NCBI GenBank assembly: GCA_036387315.1 | Contig: DASVTY010000006.1 | Span: 1-64,000 of the forward strand | Origin: JALZCH01 sp036387315 | GTDB lineage: Bacteria > Acidobacteriota > Blastocatellia > Pyrinomonadales > Pyrinomonadaceae | Direction: 5' to 3' | DNA: 64,000 nt | Shown here: piece by piece, positions 42,043 to 50,386 of the stretch | How positions within the stretch are numbered: the stretch's first letter is position 1 | Layout: each line of letters starts with the position of its first letter | Program-made: the position numbers and the translations under genes | The notes under the pieces: generated by a model | The model's database searches: none | The model's input: only the letters and a program-made list of their open reading frames with translations | What the model was told of the DNA's origin: nothing

Positions 42043-42569
42043 AAAATCGTTATCAAATCAGATAATTTGTTTTGAGAATATTTACTGCATTGGTGTAAAA
42101 ACGGAGAACGCCGTTTGCAGAATGATGATGAAAAATATGAAACAAAGTATAAATTGACGTATTAACCGGTTTTGCATTCGGTCGTTCTCCATTTTTTCGC
42201 GTAGGGCAAAAATTACCCTCGATTTATAACGCGCAAAAGAATGAAAAACGGTATCGCCAAAAAATCATTTTTCTACGAATCGGCGTATTAACCCAAGTAA
42301 TAGAAGAAAAATATGAAATGCTCCGGCGCAATTTCAAATGCATCGGAGCGTTTCAACATTAACTGTTTGGATTGTGGAAAAGAATTTCGAGCAGTGCAGG
42401 GGCTTATGCGAATCGCGGTTTTCCTGTTCGCTGAGAACAAAAATCCAGTTGCTCATTTCTCTTTGGCGGGCTGTTGTTGTATCCTCTAAAAGTCAAGGCT
42501 CCTTCCTTTTAGGAGACAATTAAGAGCCGTTCTGCCTAAATTCAGACAAAACAACCCACAGGAGACAAA
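42043..42569. other. Long intergenic region upstream of the surface-protein gene
   Basis: 527 bases. Features I can support: an imperfect inverted repeat GAAATGCTCCG/CGGAGCGTTTC at 42315-42354, and a leader hairpin at 42486-42512 (next entry). The rest has no gene-like frame. Confidence 0.55.
42486..42512 (+). promoter_or_regulatory. Leader hairpin in the surface-protein mRNA
   Basis: CTAAAAG (42486-42492) pairs with CTTTTAG (42506-42512); inside, AAGG pairs with CCTT. It lies about 60 bases before the start codon at 42570 and has no following U-run, so it is more likely a leader structure than a terminator. Confidence 0.4.
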
Positions 42570-44750
42570 ATGAGATTATTGACCTTGGTGCGTCCATTGA
42601 TGTTGACGTTTTTCATCTTTTTCTTTTCATCAATTGCTATTAACGCACAAACCACAGCTTTTACTTATCAGGGGAAATTGACCGACAACACAAGCGTGGG
42701 GAACGGCACATATGATTTACAGTTTGCTTTGTATGACGCTCTGACGGGCGGAAATCAAGTAGGCACAACGCAAACACACACCGGAGTGATCCTCAACCGT
42801 GGAATTTTTACGGTTGACCTTGATTTCGGCTCGCAATTTCCGGGCGCTGACCGCTGGCTGGAAATCAGCGTCAAGAAACCTTCGGATTCGAGTTATACGA
42901 CTTTACTTCCCAGACAGAAAATAAGTTCGGTGCCTTATGCGGTTCGCGCCCTTTCGGCAGCAACAGCCGATTCTTTGTCTTCCGCCTGCGTCGGTTGCGT
43001 TACAGATTCACAAATCAATACGGTTTCAGGCAGCAAAGTCACCGGGACGGTCGCTAATGCGACAAATGCCGCAACGGCTACAACGGCATCTACTGCGACA
43101 AACGCTACAAACGCCGCGACAGCTTCAAGCGTAAGTAGCTCAGCCGGTGATAGTATTATTACCGCTATTAACGCAGGTAGCTCGACCATCAACGCCTCCC
43201 GCTTGCCCTCAACGCTCGCGACCCAGAACGGCACAAACACTTTCAGCGGCACGAATTCCTTTAGCGCGGGGCTTTCTGCCGGAAGTCAAAGAATCACAAG
43301 CGTCGGAACTCCTACGGCTGCAAGCGACGCGGCAACCAAAGCCTATGTTGATGCAAACGTTACCTCGTCAACGGCAGGCGGTCATTTGACCGGCACCTAC
43401 CCGAACCCATCCATCGCCACGACTTCATCGGCGGGCACCAACATTGTCGCCGCCGTCAACGCCAGCGCCGCCGCCATCACCACCTCCCACGTCTCCGGCG
43501 ATGTCGAACTGCTGCCGTCGGCGACGCAGACGGCAACGCAGACCACGCAGGTCACCCGCCCGCTCATCGATGTGAAGCTGGTCGGCACAGACAACCTCGG
43601 AACCAGCGGTCAGTCCGATCTGCTCTCGCTGTCGGCGATCGGTACCTATAAGTTCTACACCGGTGCCACGCCGGAGGCGCGGGACCGGGAGCGATTCCGG
43701 GTCGACAACACCGGCGCCTTTGCCGCCTTCGGCGACCAGGACATCGGCAGCATCCCTGCAGAAGGCTCCGGCACCCGGTTCATGTGGCTGCCGTACAAGG
43801 GCGCCGTCCGCGGCGGCTACGTCGACGGCACCCAGTGGGACGACGCCAACATCGGCTACTGGTCGACCGCCTTCGGCAATAACGCCCGCGCCTCGGGCGA
43901 CTACGGCTTCGCCGCCGGTCAGAACGTCGTCGCCGCCAACAGTTGGTCCGTAGCCATGGGTCAGTACGTAACCGCATCCGGCGCGGCCTCCGTGGGCCTT
44001 GGCTACTACGCGCACACCAACTCGCGGCAGGGTTCGTTTGTCTTCTCCGACCGCTCGGTGCTGGACGACGGCAACTTCGTCACCGATGAATCGTTCAAGG
44101 CGACGGTCGCCCACAGCTTCAATGTCCGCGCGACCGGCGGCTACTGGCTCTTCACAAACACTGGCGTCAGCACCGGCCTCCGCCTGAGCCACCTCTCCAC
44201 GAACGTGGCTTATGGCAGCTTCGTTTGGAGCGACCGCTCCAGCGACTCCAGCGTCACCCCCACCGCCCAAAACCAGACCATCTTCCGCTCCAGTGGCGGC
44301 TACTGGCTCTATTCGGACAGCGGCCTCTCGACCGGCGTGACGCTAGCTCCGGGCAGCGGCGCATGGCAAAACGTTTCTGATCGCAATATGAAAGACAATT
44401 TCAAAGCCGTCAATCCGCGCGAAATACTGCGGGGCGTTCTTGCACTACCGATTTCGACCTGGAACTATAAAACGCAGGACGCTTCAATCAGACATATCGG
44501 CGCGATGGCGCAGGATTTCAAAGCCGCTTTCAAAGTAGGCGAAGACGACAAACACATCTCCACGATTGACCCGGACGGCGTAGCGCTGGCAGCAATTCAA
44601 GGCTTGAATGAAGAACTCAAAGACGAACTGAAAACGCGCGATGTGAAAATCGAGCGCCTCGAAACTCAGCTCAAACAGCAGCAAGCCGTGATCGAAGGAA
44701 TGAAAAAACTGCTCTGCGCGAACAACCCAACCGCAGATGTTTGCAAATAA
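42570..44750 (+). CDS. Mosaic surface protein: collagen/adhesin-like body with YadA-type head and S74 intramolecular chaperone
   Basis: 726 residues. A signal peptide (LMLTFFIFFFSSIAINAQ) is followed by a beta domain ending with DSSYTTLLPRQKISSVPYAV, as in Acidobacteria and Bacteroidetes surface proteins, then a Thr/Ala-rich shaft. Residues 430-500 carry short left-handed-roll repeats (AFGNNARASGDYGFAAGQN, VAMGQYVTASGAASVGLG) like trimeric-adhesin heads. Residues 610-726 are a peptidase S74 tail chaperone (NVSDRNMKDNFKAVNPREIL, HIGAMAQDFKAAF) with a coiled coil. Bases 43395-44365 are much richer in G+C than both ends. TGCGAACAACC near the stop restores host style. It is a secreted trimer or fibre, function inferred from domains. 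Confidence 0.82.
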   Translation: MRLLTLVRPLMLTFFIFFFSSIAINAQTTAFTYQGKLTDNTSVGNGTYDLQFALYDALTGGNQVGTTQTHTGVILNRGIFTVDLDFGSQFPGADRWLEISVKKPSDSSYTTLLPRQKISSVPYAVRALSAATADSLSSACVGCVTDSQINTVSGSKVTGTVANATNAATATTASTATNATNAATASSVSSSAGDSIITAINAGSSTINASRLPSTLATQNGTNTFSGTNSFSAGLSAGSQRITSVGTPTAASDAATKAYVDANVTSSTAGGHLTGTYPNPSIATTSSAGTNIVAAVNASAAAITTSHVSGDVELLPSATQTATQTTQVTRPLIDVKLVGTDNLGTSGQSDLLSLSAIGTYKFYTGATPEARDRERFRVDNTGAFAAFGDQDIGSIPAEGSGTRFMWLPYKGAVRGGYVDGTQWDDANIGYWSTAFGNNARASGDYGFAAGQNVVAANSWSVAMGQYVTASGAASVGLGYYAHTNSRQGSFVFSDRSVLDDGNFVTDESFKATVAHSFNVRATGGYWLFTNTGVSTGLRLSHLSTNVAYGSFVWSDRSSDSSVTPTAQNQTIFRSSGGYWLYSDSGLSTGVTLAPGSGAWQNVSDRNMKDNFKAVNPREILRGVLALPISTWNYKTQDASIRHIGAMAQDFKAAFKVGEDDKHISTIDPDGVALAAIQGLNEELKDELKTRDVKIERLETQLKQQQAVIEGMKKLLCANNPTADVCK

Positions 44751-44991
44751 ATGGAGGAATGAGAAAAAAATGCATTGTTGTGTTTCGCGGTTTAAATTTA
44801 TTTGGCATAATCAATTAGACTTGCTCTTCGGTGAATGAGTAACTGCTGCTAAGATCAGCCAATTACACCTTAAACTATCAATCACCGCTGTTAGAAACAG
44901 AATAATCCGCGATTCTCAAACGCAATTTATAAAATCAAATGCGCGGCGAAATCGGCAATCGGCGGATTGCAAATCGAATAAGGCAAATTAG
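44751..44991. other. Intergenic region
   Basis: 241 bases with no frame or repeat that I can support; AAGGCAAATTAG precedes the next start. Confidence 0.5.
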
Positions 44992-46290
44992 ATGAAAAAT
45001 AAAGCTCTATTAATTTTATCCATACTTTTGGCAACCTGTTTGTTCTCGTCTGCAGCCGCAGCGCAGTCGAACGGCAATTACACGATTACGCAATCGGTCA
45101 TTGCCGGAGGCGGCGGCACAAGCTCTTCGGGCAACACCTTTTCAGTGACCGGAACACTCGGACAATCCGCCGACGGAACTGTTTCAAGCAACGGTAATTT
45201 CTCTCTTGCCGGAGGATTTTGGACGGCTGCGCCTGCCGGAACAATTGTAATCAGCGGAAATGTTACAAAAAACGGAAATGCTCTTCCGGGCGTGACCGTC
45301 AATTTGTCCGGCTCGGCAAGCGGCTCGACGACTACCGACGGCTCCGGTTATTACGAGTTTACGGGGTTACTTATTAACGGAACTTACACGGTCACGCCGT
45401 CGCTGGCTAATCACGTATTTAGCGATACTGTATCAAATAATTCTTCGGTAACTTTCACTAATGTACAGGAAGATAAAATCGCTAACTTTATTGCGACTCA
45501 ATGCTCATATTTGCTGACGCCGGACGCGGTAAATGTTGCGGCAGGCGCTACGACGGGAAGCTTTACGGTCACCGCGCCGGCAGGTTGTACGTGGACGGCT
45601 GTTTCTAATAACGATAGTTGGTTATCAGTCACATCGGCATCGCCGGGCAGCGGAAACGGAACGGTCAATTATTCCGTAGCCGCCAATTCAAATGCCGGGC
45701 GTGTCGGTACAATTACCGTTGCCGGACAAACCTTCACCGTTACCCAAGCCCTCGGTCATAGCATTTCAGGTATCGTTGCTTACGGCACAAATCTGTCAAA
45801 ATTCGTTCAGGGCGTATTGTTATCGGCAATCGGTACAACTTCCGTCTTTGACACGACGGATTCGATGGGCGCTTATCAGCTTGAGGGTTTAACAAATGGA
45901 GGAAATTACCCGGTTACACCGACAAAGAGCGATGATATAAACGGCATTTCTCCGTTTGACGCGACTATGGTGTTGCGCCACGTCGCAGCTAACGGACAGG
46001 GACCGAATGCCTTGAACGCAAATCAACAAATTGCCGCCGATACAAACGGCGATGGAAACATCACTCCGTTTGATGCAACTCTGATTTTGAGATATATAGC
46101 TGGCGGAGGACCGAATGCCAACACGGGTCAAACAGGAACCTGGAAGTTTGATCCGGTTTCTAATCCGCATCCTGCTTTGAACAGCAGTGTTTCCGGTGAG
46201 AATTACACAGCTTTTCTGATTGGAGAAATCAACGGTGATTGGACGCCTCCCTCTTCTTTGGGTGAGATGGAAGCAGCCGTACGGCAATAG
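44992..46290 (+). CDS. Secreted protein with carboxypeptidase-regulatory, BACON and dockerin-like domains
   Basis: 432 residues. Signal peptide (LLILSILLATCLFSSAAAAQ). Residues 85-160 are a carboxypeptidase-regulatory-like beta sandwich (VISGNVTKNGNALPGVTVNL). Residues 165-250 are a BACON domain (GCTWTAVSNNDSWLSVTSAS). Residues 255-300 are another beta sandwich. Residues 305-372 hold paired dockerin type I repeats (DDINGISPFDATMVLRHV and DTNGDGNITPFDATLILRYI, calcium-ligand Asp/Asn present). No cohesin partner is in the window. It is likely a cell-surface or extracellular polysaccharide-related protein. Confidence 0.85.
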   Translation: MKNKALLILSILLATCLFSSAAAAQSNGNYTITQSVIAGGGGTSSSGNTFSVTGTLGQSADGTVSSNGNFSLAGGFWTAAPAGTIVISGNVTKNGNALPGVTVNLSGSASGSTTTDGSGYYEFTGLLINGTYTVTPSLANHVFSDTVSNNSSVTFTNVQEDKIANFIATQCSYLLTPDAVNVAAGATTGSFTVTAPAGCTWTAVSNNDSWLSVTSASPGSGNGTVNYSVAANSNAGRVGTITVAGQTFTVTQALGHSISGIVAYGTNLSKFVQGVLLSAIGTTSVFDTTDSMGAYQLEGLTNGGNYPVTPTKSDDINGISPFDATMVLRHVAANGQGPNALNANQQIAADTNGDGNITPFDATLILRYIAGGGPNANTGQTGTWKFDPVSNPHPALNSSVSGENYTAFLIGEINGDWTPPSSLGEMEAAVRQ

Positions 46291-46319
46291 CCGGAAACGG
46301 AAAACTTTAATTTTCGTCA

Positions 46320-46365
46320 AAACAAACAGCGCGCGAGACTTATAAAGTTCGCGCGCTGTTTGTTT
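46320..46365. terminator. Strong terminator hairpin
   Basis: Perfect 17-bp stem (AAACAAACAGCGCGCGA with complement) and T-run, 30 bases after the dockerin gene. Confidence 0.85.
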
Positions 46366-46464
46366 TTCGCTTAAATTGTCTCAAAGCCGGAAACAGGCTT
46401 ATAATTTTTGTGAAACTTTGAGCAAACATTAATTTCATATTTTTATCAACGAGGAGCTAAAAAA

Positions 46465-47871
46465 TTGGCAGAAACATTTGACGTAACGATTATCGGCGCG
46501 GGACCGGGCGGTTATGTGGCGGCTGTGCGCGCGGCGCAATTAGGGTTAAAAGCCGCCATTATCGAAAAAGAAAAAGGCGCGCGTCTCGGCGGCACTTGCG
46601 GCTTGCGCGGCTGCATTCCGACCAAACAGCTTTTGATGTCGGCTCATTTGTACGAGCAAACGCAGCATTTAAAAGAATTCGGAATCAACGTCGGCGATGT
46701 CGGATTTGATTGGGGCGCGGTGCAGAAACGCAAAGAAAACATCGTTAAGAAAAATTCGGACGGCGTTTCTTATTTGATGAAAAAGCACAAAATTCCGGTT
46801 TATAACGGTTTTGGTAAGATCACGGGCGCGGGGAAAATCGAAGTCACAAAAGACGACGGAACAAAAGAAACCGTCAACACCAAAAACATCATCATCGCCA
46901 CCGGCTCGGTCGTCAAACCGTTTCCCGGTTTTGAGACGGACGGCGACAAAATCGTTAATTCCGATCACATTTTAGAATTGCAAAAAGTCCCCAAATCTCT
47001 AATCGTAATGGGCGCGGGCGCGGTCGGAGTCGAGTTTGCCAGCGTTTATGCCCGCTTCGGCTCGGACACGACGATTGTCGAATTTATGCCGCGACTGCTG
47101 CCGATTGAAGACGAAGAAGTCTCAAAAGAACTCGAACGGGTGTTCAAAAAACGCGGCATTAAATCTCAAACCAATACAAAGCTCGAAAAGCTGGAAAAGA
47201 CGAAAGACGGTGTGAAAGTTACCGGAACGTCGAACGGCAAACAAGTTGTTTTGGAAGCCGAAATGTTTCTAGTCGCCGTCGGTCGAATGCCATATCTCGA
47301 AGGTTTGGGTTTGGAAAACACCAAAGTTCAGGTTGATAAACGCGGCACAATCGTCGTTGACGAATTTTGCAGAACCGGAGAACCCGGCGTTTTCGCCATC
47401 GGCGACGCGATTGCGACTCCGTGGCTCGCTCACCTCGCTTCAAAAGAAGGCATTATGGTCGTCGAACAAATCGCCGGACAACAAACCGAACCGATTAATA
47501 TGCGCCTCGTCCCGAACTGCACTTACTGCGACCCGGAAGTCGCCAGCGTCGGTTTGACCGAACAGAAAGCCAAAGAAGAAGGCTACGACGTAAAAGTCGG
47601 CAAATTCCCGTTTTCGGCTTCGGGCAAAGCGCGCATTTTGGGCGAAACCGACGGCTTTGTCAAAGTCGTTTCGGAAAAGAAATACGACGAAGTTCTCGGC
47701 GTCCACATCATCGGACCGCACGCCACCGAACTGCTCGCCGAAGCCTGCGTCGCAATGCGTCTCGAAACAACTGCCGACGAGCTTGGCAGAACGATTCACG
47801 CTCACCCGACTGTTTCCGAAAGCATTATGGAAGCCGCCGAAGGCGTTCACAATTTGACTATTCACATTTAG
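46465..47871 (+). CDS. lpdA: Dihydrolipoyl dehydrogenase
   Basis: 468 residues. FAD flavoenzyme that reoxidises lipoyl arms of 2-oxoacid dehydrogenase complexes. The start is TTG at 46465, chosen because GAGGAGCT lies seven bases upstream and the family N-terminus MAETFDVTIIGAGPGGYVAA follows. The redox disulfide is GGTCGLRGCIPTKQLL (Cys-x4-Cys), NAD binding is LIVMGAGAVGVEFASV, and the C-terminal catalytic His-Glu is HAHPTVSESIMEAAEG. A partial copy of its last 29 codons occurs at 48631-48717. Confidence 0.96.
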   Translation: MAETFDVTIIGAGPGGYVAAVRAAQLGLKAAIIEKEKGARLGGTCGLRGCIPTKQLLMSAHLYEQTQHLKEFGINVGDVGFDWGAVQKRKENIVKKNSDGVSYLMKKHKIPVYNGFGKITGAGKIEVTKDDGTKETVNTKNIIIATGSVVKPFPGFETDGDKIVNSDHILELQKVPKSLIVMGAGAVGVEFASVYARFGSDTTIVEFMPRLLPIEDEEVSKELERVFKKRGIKSQTNTKLEKLEKTKDGVKVTGTSNGKQVVLEAEMFLVAVGRMPYLEGLGLENTKVQVDKRGTIVVDEFCRTGEPGVFAIGDAIATPWLAHLASKEGIMVVEQIAGQQTEPINMRLVPNCTYCDPEVASVGLTEQKAKEEGYDVKVGKFPFSASGKARILGETDGFVKVVSEKKYDEVLGVHIIGPHATELLAEACVAMRLETTADELGRTIHAHPTVSESIMEAAEGVHNLTIHI

Positions 47872-47971
47872 AGCAATTAACAACGAAAAAGCTAAACGGT
47901 CATTCGGATTTTCTACCGGAACGACCGTTTTTTTATTGTCCAATAGTTCACCTCTTTGCTAACCTGAAAAA

Positions 47972-48325
47972 GTGCGGGAAATTATCTTTTACACGACGAA
48001 AAATGGTTCGTCTCCGATTGAAGAATTTCTCGATTCGCTTCCGGCAAAACAGGCGAAAAAGGTGACTTGGGTTTTGCAATTGGTTGAAACGCTGGATTCG
48101 GTTCCGATTCAATACTTCAAAAAACTTGACGGAACTGATGATATTTGGGAAATCAGAGTTGATTTCGGGAACGACGCCTTTCGACTTCTCGGCTTCCTCG
48201 ACGGCGGAAACGTGGTAGTTTTGACAAACGGCTTTACCAAGAAAACGCAGAAAACGCCAGTCTCGGAAATAAGTTTAGCCGAGCGCCGGAAAAAGGACTA
48301 CCAAAGCAGAAAAAGAAAAAAATGA
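47972..48325 (+). CDS. HigB-type (Gp49/RelE-fold) toxin
   Basis: 117 residues from GTG 47972. Phage-derived Gp49-like family of the RelE/ParE superfamily; as a ribosome-dependent mRNA interferase it cuts mRNA at the A-site. Seen: IIFYTTKNGSSPIEEFLDSL, KVTWVLQLVETLDSVPIQYF, DDIWEIRVDFGNDAFRLLGF, and a C-terminal Lys-rich tail. The antitoxin gene overlaps the end (ATGA). Toxin-first order is the HigBA arrangement. The pair sits between lpdA and an lpd remnant. Confidence 0.9.
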   Translation: MREIIFYTTKNGSSPIEEFLDSLPAKQAKKVTWVLQLVETLDSVPIQYFKKLDGTDDIWEIRVDFGNDAFRLLGFLDGGNVVVLTNGFTKKTQKTPVSEISLAERRKKDYQSRKRKK

Positions 48326-48597
48326 GCGATTTGCAAAAATACATCTCAAAAAGAAAAGAACGCGATGCAGAGTTTACTGAGAATTATGACAAAGGATTTG
48401 AAAACTTCAAAATCGGCGTTTTGCTTCGTCAGGCGAGAGAAAATTCGGGCGTGACGCAGGAAGAAATTGCCAGAAAATTAAACACCAAAAAATCGGCAAT
48501 TTCGAGAATCGAAAATCATTCGGAAGATATTAAGCTCTCGACATTGCGAAAATACGCCGAAGCCCTCGGCAAAGAAATTCGATTGGAGATTGCATAG
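48322..48597 (+). CDS. HigA-type antitoxin with HTH (XRE) domain
   Basis: 91 residues. After a charged helical N-terminus (YISKRKERDAEFTENYDKGF, likely the toxin-binding part) is a Cro/XRE helix-turn-helix: IGVLLRQARENSGVTQEEIA with KKSAISRIENHSEDIKLST. As usual, it should bind its own promoter region and neutralise the toxin. Starts four bases inside the toxin gene end. Confidence 0.9.
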   Translation: MSDLQKYISKRKERDAEFTENYDKGFENFKIGVLLRQARENSGVTQEEIARKLNTKKSAISRIENHSEDIKLSTLRKYAEALGKEIRLEIA

Positions 48598-48630
48598 AAA
48601 CAAAGCGATACAATTCCCAATTTTAAATTG

Positions 48631-48717
48631 GGCAGAATGATTGACGCGCGCCCGACAGTTTCCGAAAGCATTATGGAAGCTGCCGAAGGAGTGCATAATC
48701 TGACGATTCATATTTAG
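48631..48717 (+). pseudogene. 3-prime remnant of a second dihydrolipoyl dehydrogenase gene
   Basis: The frame GRMIDARPTVSESIMEAAEG, then VHNLTIHI and a stop, copies the lpdA C-terminus. Over the last 22 codons the two copies differ only at silent positions (for example GGC/GGA, CAC/CAT, TTG/CTG), while upstream His-Ala-His has become Asp-Ala-Arg. So it is an old paralogue that was under selection and then lost its 5-prime part, not a fresh duplication. Confidence 0.8.
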
Positions 48718-48735
48718 AACAAGGTTCAATTACTT

Positions 48736-48780
48736 AAAATAAAAGGTTGGTTAAATCTGATTTAACCAACCTTTTATTTT
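48736..48780. terminator. Strong terminator
   Basis: Perfect 21-bp stem (AAAATAAAAGGTTGGTTAAA-T) with a 3-base loop after the lpd remnant; probably the original terminator of that paralogue, now serving the toxin-antitoxin pair. Confidence 0.85.
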
Positions 48781-48986
48781 TTAAGATTATTTTGGATTTA
48801 ACACTTCAGTGACAGTCTATTAAGACCAATTTGTTTTCAGTGTTAAAGCCGTGCATGCCTTTACACTTTCGTGAGCTGGATTCTCTTGCCAACAGAACCA
48901 AAACGGATCGTTTCGTAACTAACCGTATTAAATCCGTGTCTTTGTTATTATCCATTGGTTATATTGAATGGAAAAGGAGTATGACA

Positions 48987-50273
48987 ATGAACTGTTTTCG
49001 CGTAAGTTTAACAATTGCTGTTTTTGCACTTGGAGTTATGGGAGCTTCAATTGAAGAAACCCGTGTAATTAACCATCCAATTACGGAAAAATCAAATGAT
49101 GCAATCAACATCCGGATTCAACCTGTAACTGCATTAATGGTTAATTCTCAGCAGCAGAATCTAATCGGCACGGTGACTGCAATTGACACGGCTAACGGGA
49201 AAATAATTGTCAAAACTGACTCCGGAAATTCTGTCACTTTTTCGACAAACGACAAAACAACGGTGCGGCGTTTGCCGCCCGGACAGACTTCAATTGCCAA
49301 TGCCGAGAAAATAACTCTTGCAGATATTAAGGTCAGTGACCGCGTTCTGGTTCCGGGCGGAGTCGCAGACGCTCAAACAGCGGCGCGCCAGGTTATTGTT
49401 ATGGCAAGCGAAGCGATAGCCGCCAAGCGAGACCAGGACAGGAGCGAATGGCAAACGCGCGGCATCAATGGACGCATTACCGCTCTTAATCAGGAGAAAA
49501 AAGAAATTACAGTTCAAGCGCGCGGTGCTGAAATAATTACGGTCAAGGCTCCCGGAAACGCTAAAATTTTGCGCTACGCGCCTGATTCACTGCGTTCGAC
49601 GGACGCCAGAACCGGAGCTTTTACGGATTTGCGCGTCGGCGACCAGATTCGAATTCTCGGCAACCGCAGTGCTGACGGCAAAACTGTAACTGCTGAAGAA
49701 ATTGTTTCGGGCACTGTCACCAGAGCGTTTGGCACGATTACGGACATCAACACGAAAGCTAATGAAATCACTATTAAAAATAGCCAGACCGGACAAACAT
49801 TCACTGTTGTTTTAGGCAAAAATTCGGTCGTCAAAAGGCTGCCCGCCGAAGTCGCTCAAAACCTGGCGCAAAGAAGAGAAAGAAGGCAGCGGCGTCGGCA
49901 AACTCAAGCCGAATCAACAGGCGTTCAAACCGAAAATCAAGGACAAAGACGGCGTGAAAGACGAAACGGTGAAAATCGCGAGCGCCGTTCCGCAGTTGCC
50001 GGCGACGCGCAAAGACCGCGCGGCGGCTTGCAGCAAATGCTCGAAGCCCAGCCTGCAATTACAATTGCTGATTTAAAGAAAGGCGATGCGCTGATGGTGA
50101 CCGGAACTCAAGGTGCGGATGCTTCGCGTCTGACAGCCGTCAATATTGTTTCGGGCGATGCGGAGCTGATGCAGTTAATGCAGCGTTCACAGGGAGGAAG
50201 AAATGGAAATATGAGTCCCGGACTTCCGGGTAATGTCGGGGGCGGGAATGTTTCCGATGACGATGAGCCTTAA
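48987..50273 (+). CDS. DUF5666-repeat protein with an arginine-rich segment
   Basis: About 428 residues from ATG 48987 (GGAGT seven bases upstream). A signal-peptide-like N-terminus (VSLTIAVFALGVMGAS) is followed by several beta-barrel units of DUF5666 type, which repeat the pattern GTVTAIDTANGKIIVKTDSG with DIKVSDRVLVPGG, FTDLRVGDQIRILG, and a last IADLKKGDALMVTG. A stretch of about 50 residues near 300-345 is rich in Arg, Gln and Glu (QRRERRQRRRQTQ). Exported. It lies upstream of a TonB-type receptor with an Arg/Gly-rich insert, so they may be partners. Confidence 0.8.
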   Translation: MNCFRVSLTIAVFALGVMGASIEETRVINHPITEKSNDAINIRIQPVTALMVNSQQQNLIGTVTAIDTANGKIIVKTDSGNSVTFSTNDKTTVRRLPPGQTSIANAEKITLADIKVSDRVLVPGGVADAQTAARQVIVMASEAIAAKRDQDRSEWQTRGINGRITALNQEKKEITVQARGAEIITVKAPGNAKILRYAPDSLRSTDARTGAFTDLRVGDQIRILGNRSADGKTVTAEEIVSGTVTRAFGTITDINTKANEITIKNSQTGQTFTVVLGKNSVVKRLPAEVAQNLAQRRERRQRRRQTQAESTGVQTENQGQRRRERRNGENRERRSAVAGDAQRPRGGLQQMLEAQPAITIADLKKGDALMVTGTQGADASRLTAVNIVSGDAELMQLMQRSQGGRNGNMSPGLPGNVGGGNVSDDDEP

Positions 50274-50386
50274 TTGATAAAACCGGGTTTTGATTGAACC
50301 GAGCGAACGGCTGATTGAAGTGAAATTAACAAGCGCGTCTGAGCCTTTCTAATTTCACCAATTACTTTTTAAATTCGAGAGGAGCT

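Noticed and set aside
43425..44270. Open frame of 281 codons on the minus strand
   Set aside because: It exists because the overlapping + strand gene is G+C-rich here; low-complexity Gly/Val/Ala product and no start signal. The + frame has recognisable domains.
48631..48717. lpdA 3-prime duplication as attachment-site repeats of an integrative element
   Set aside because: The two copies differ at many silent sites, so they cannot be recent att duplicates; no integrase is present.
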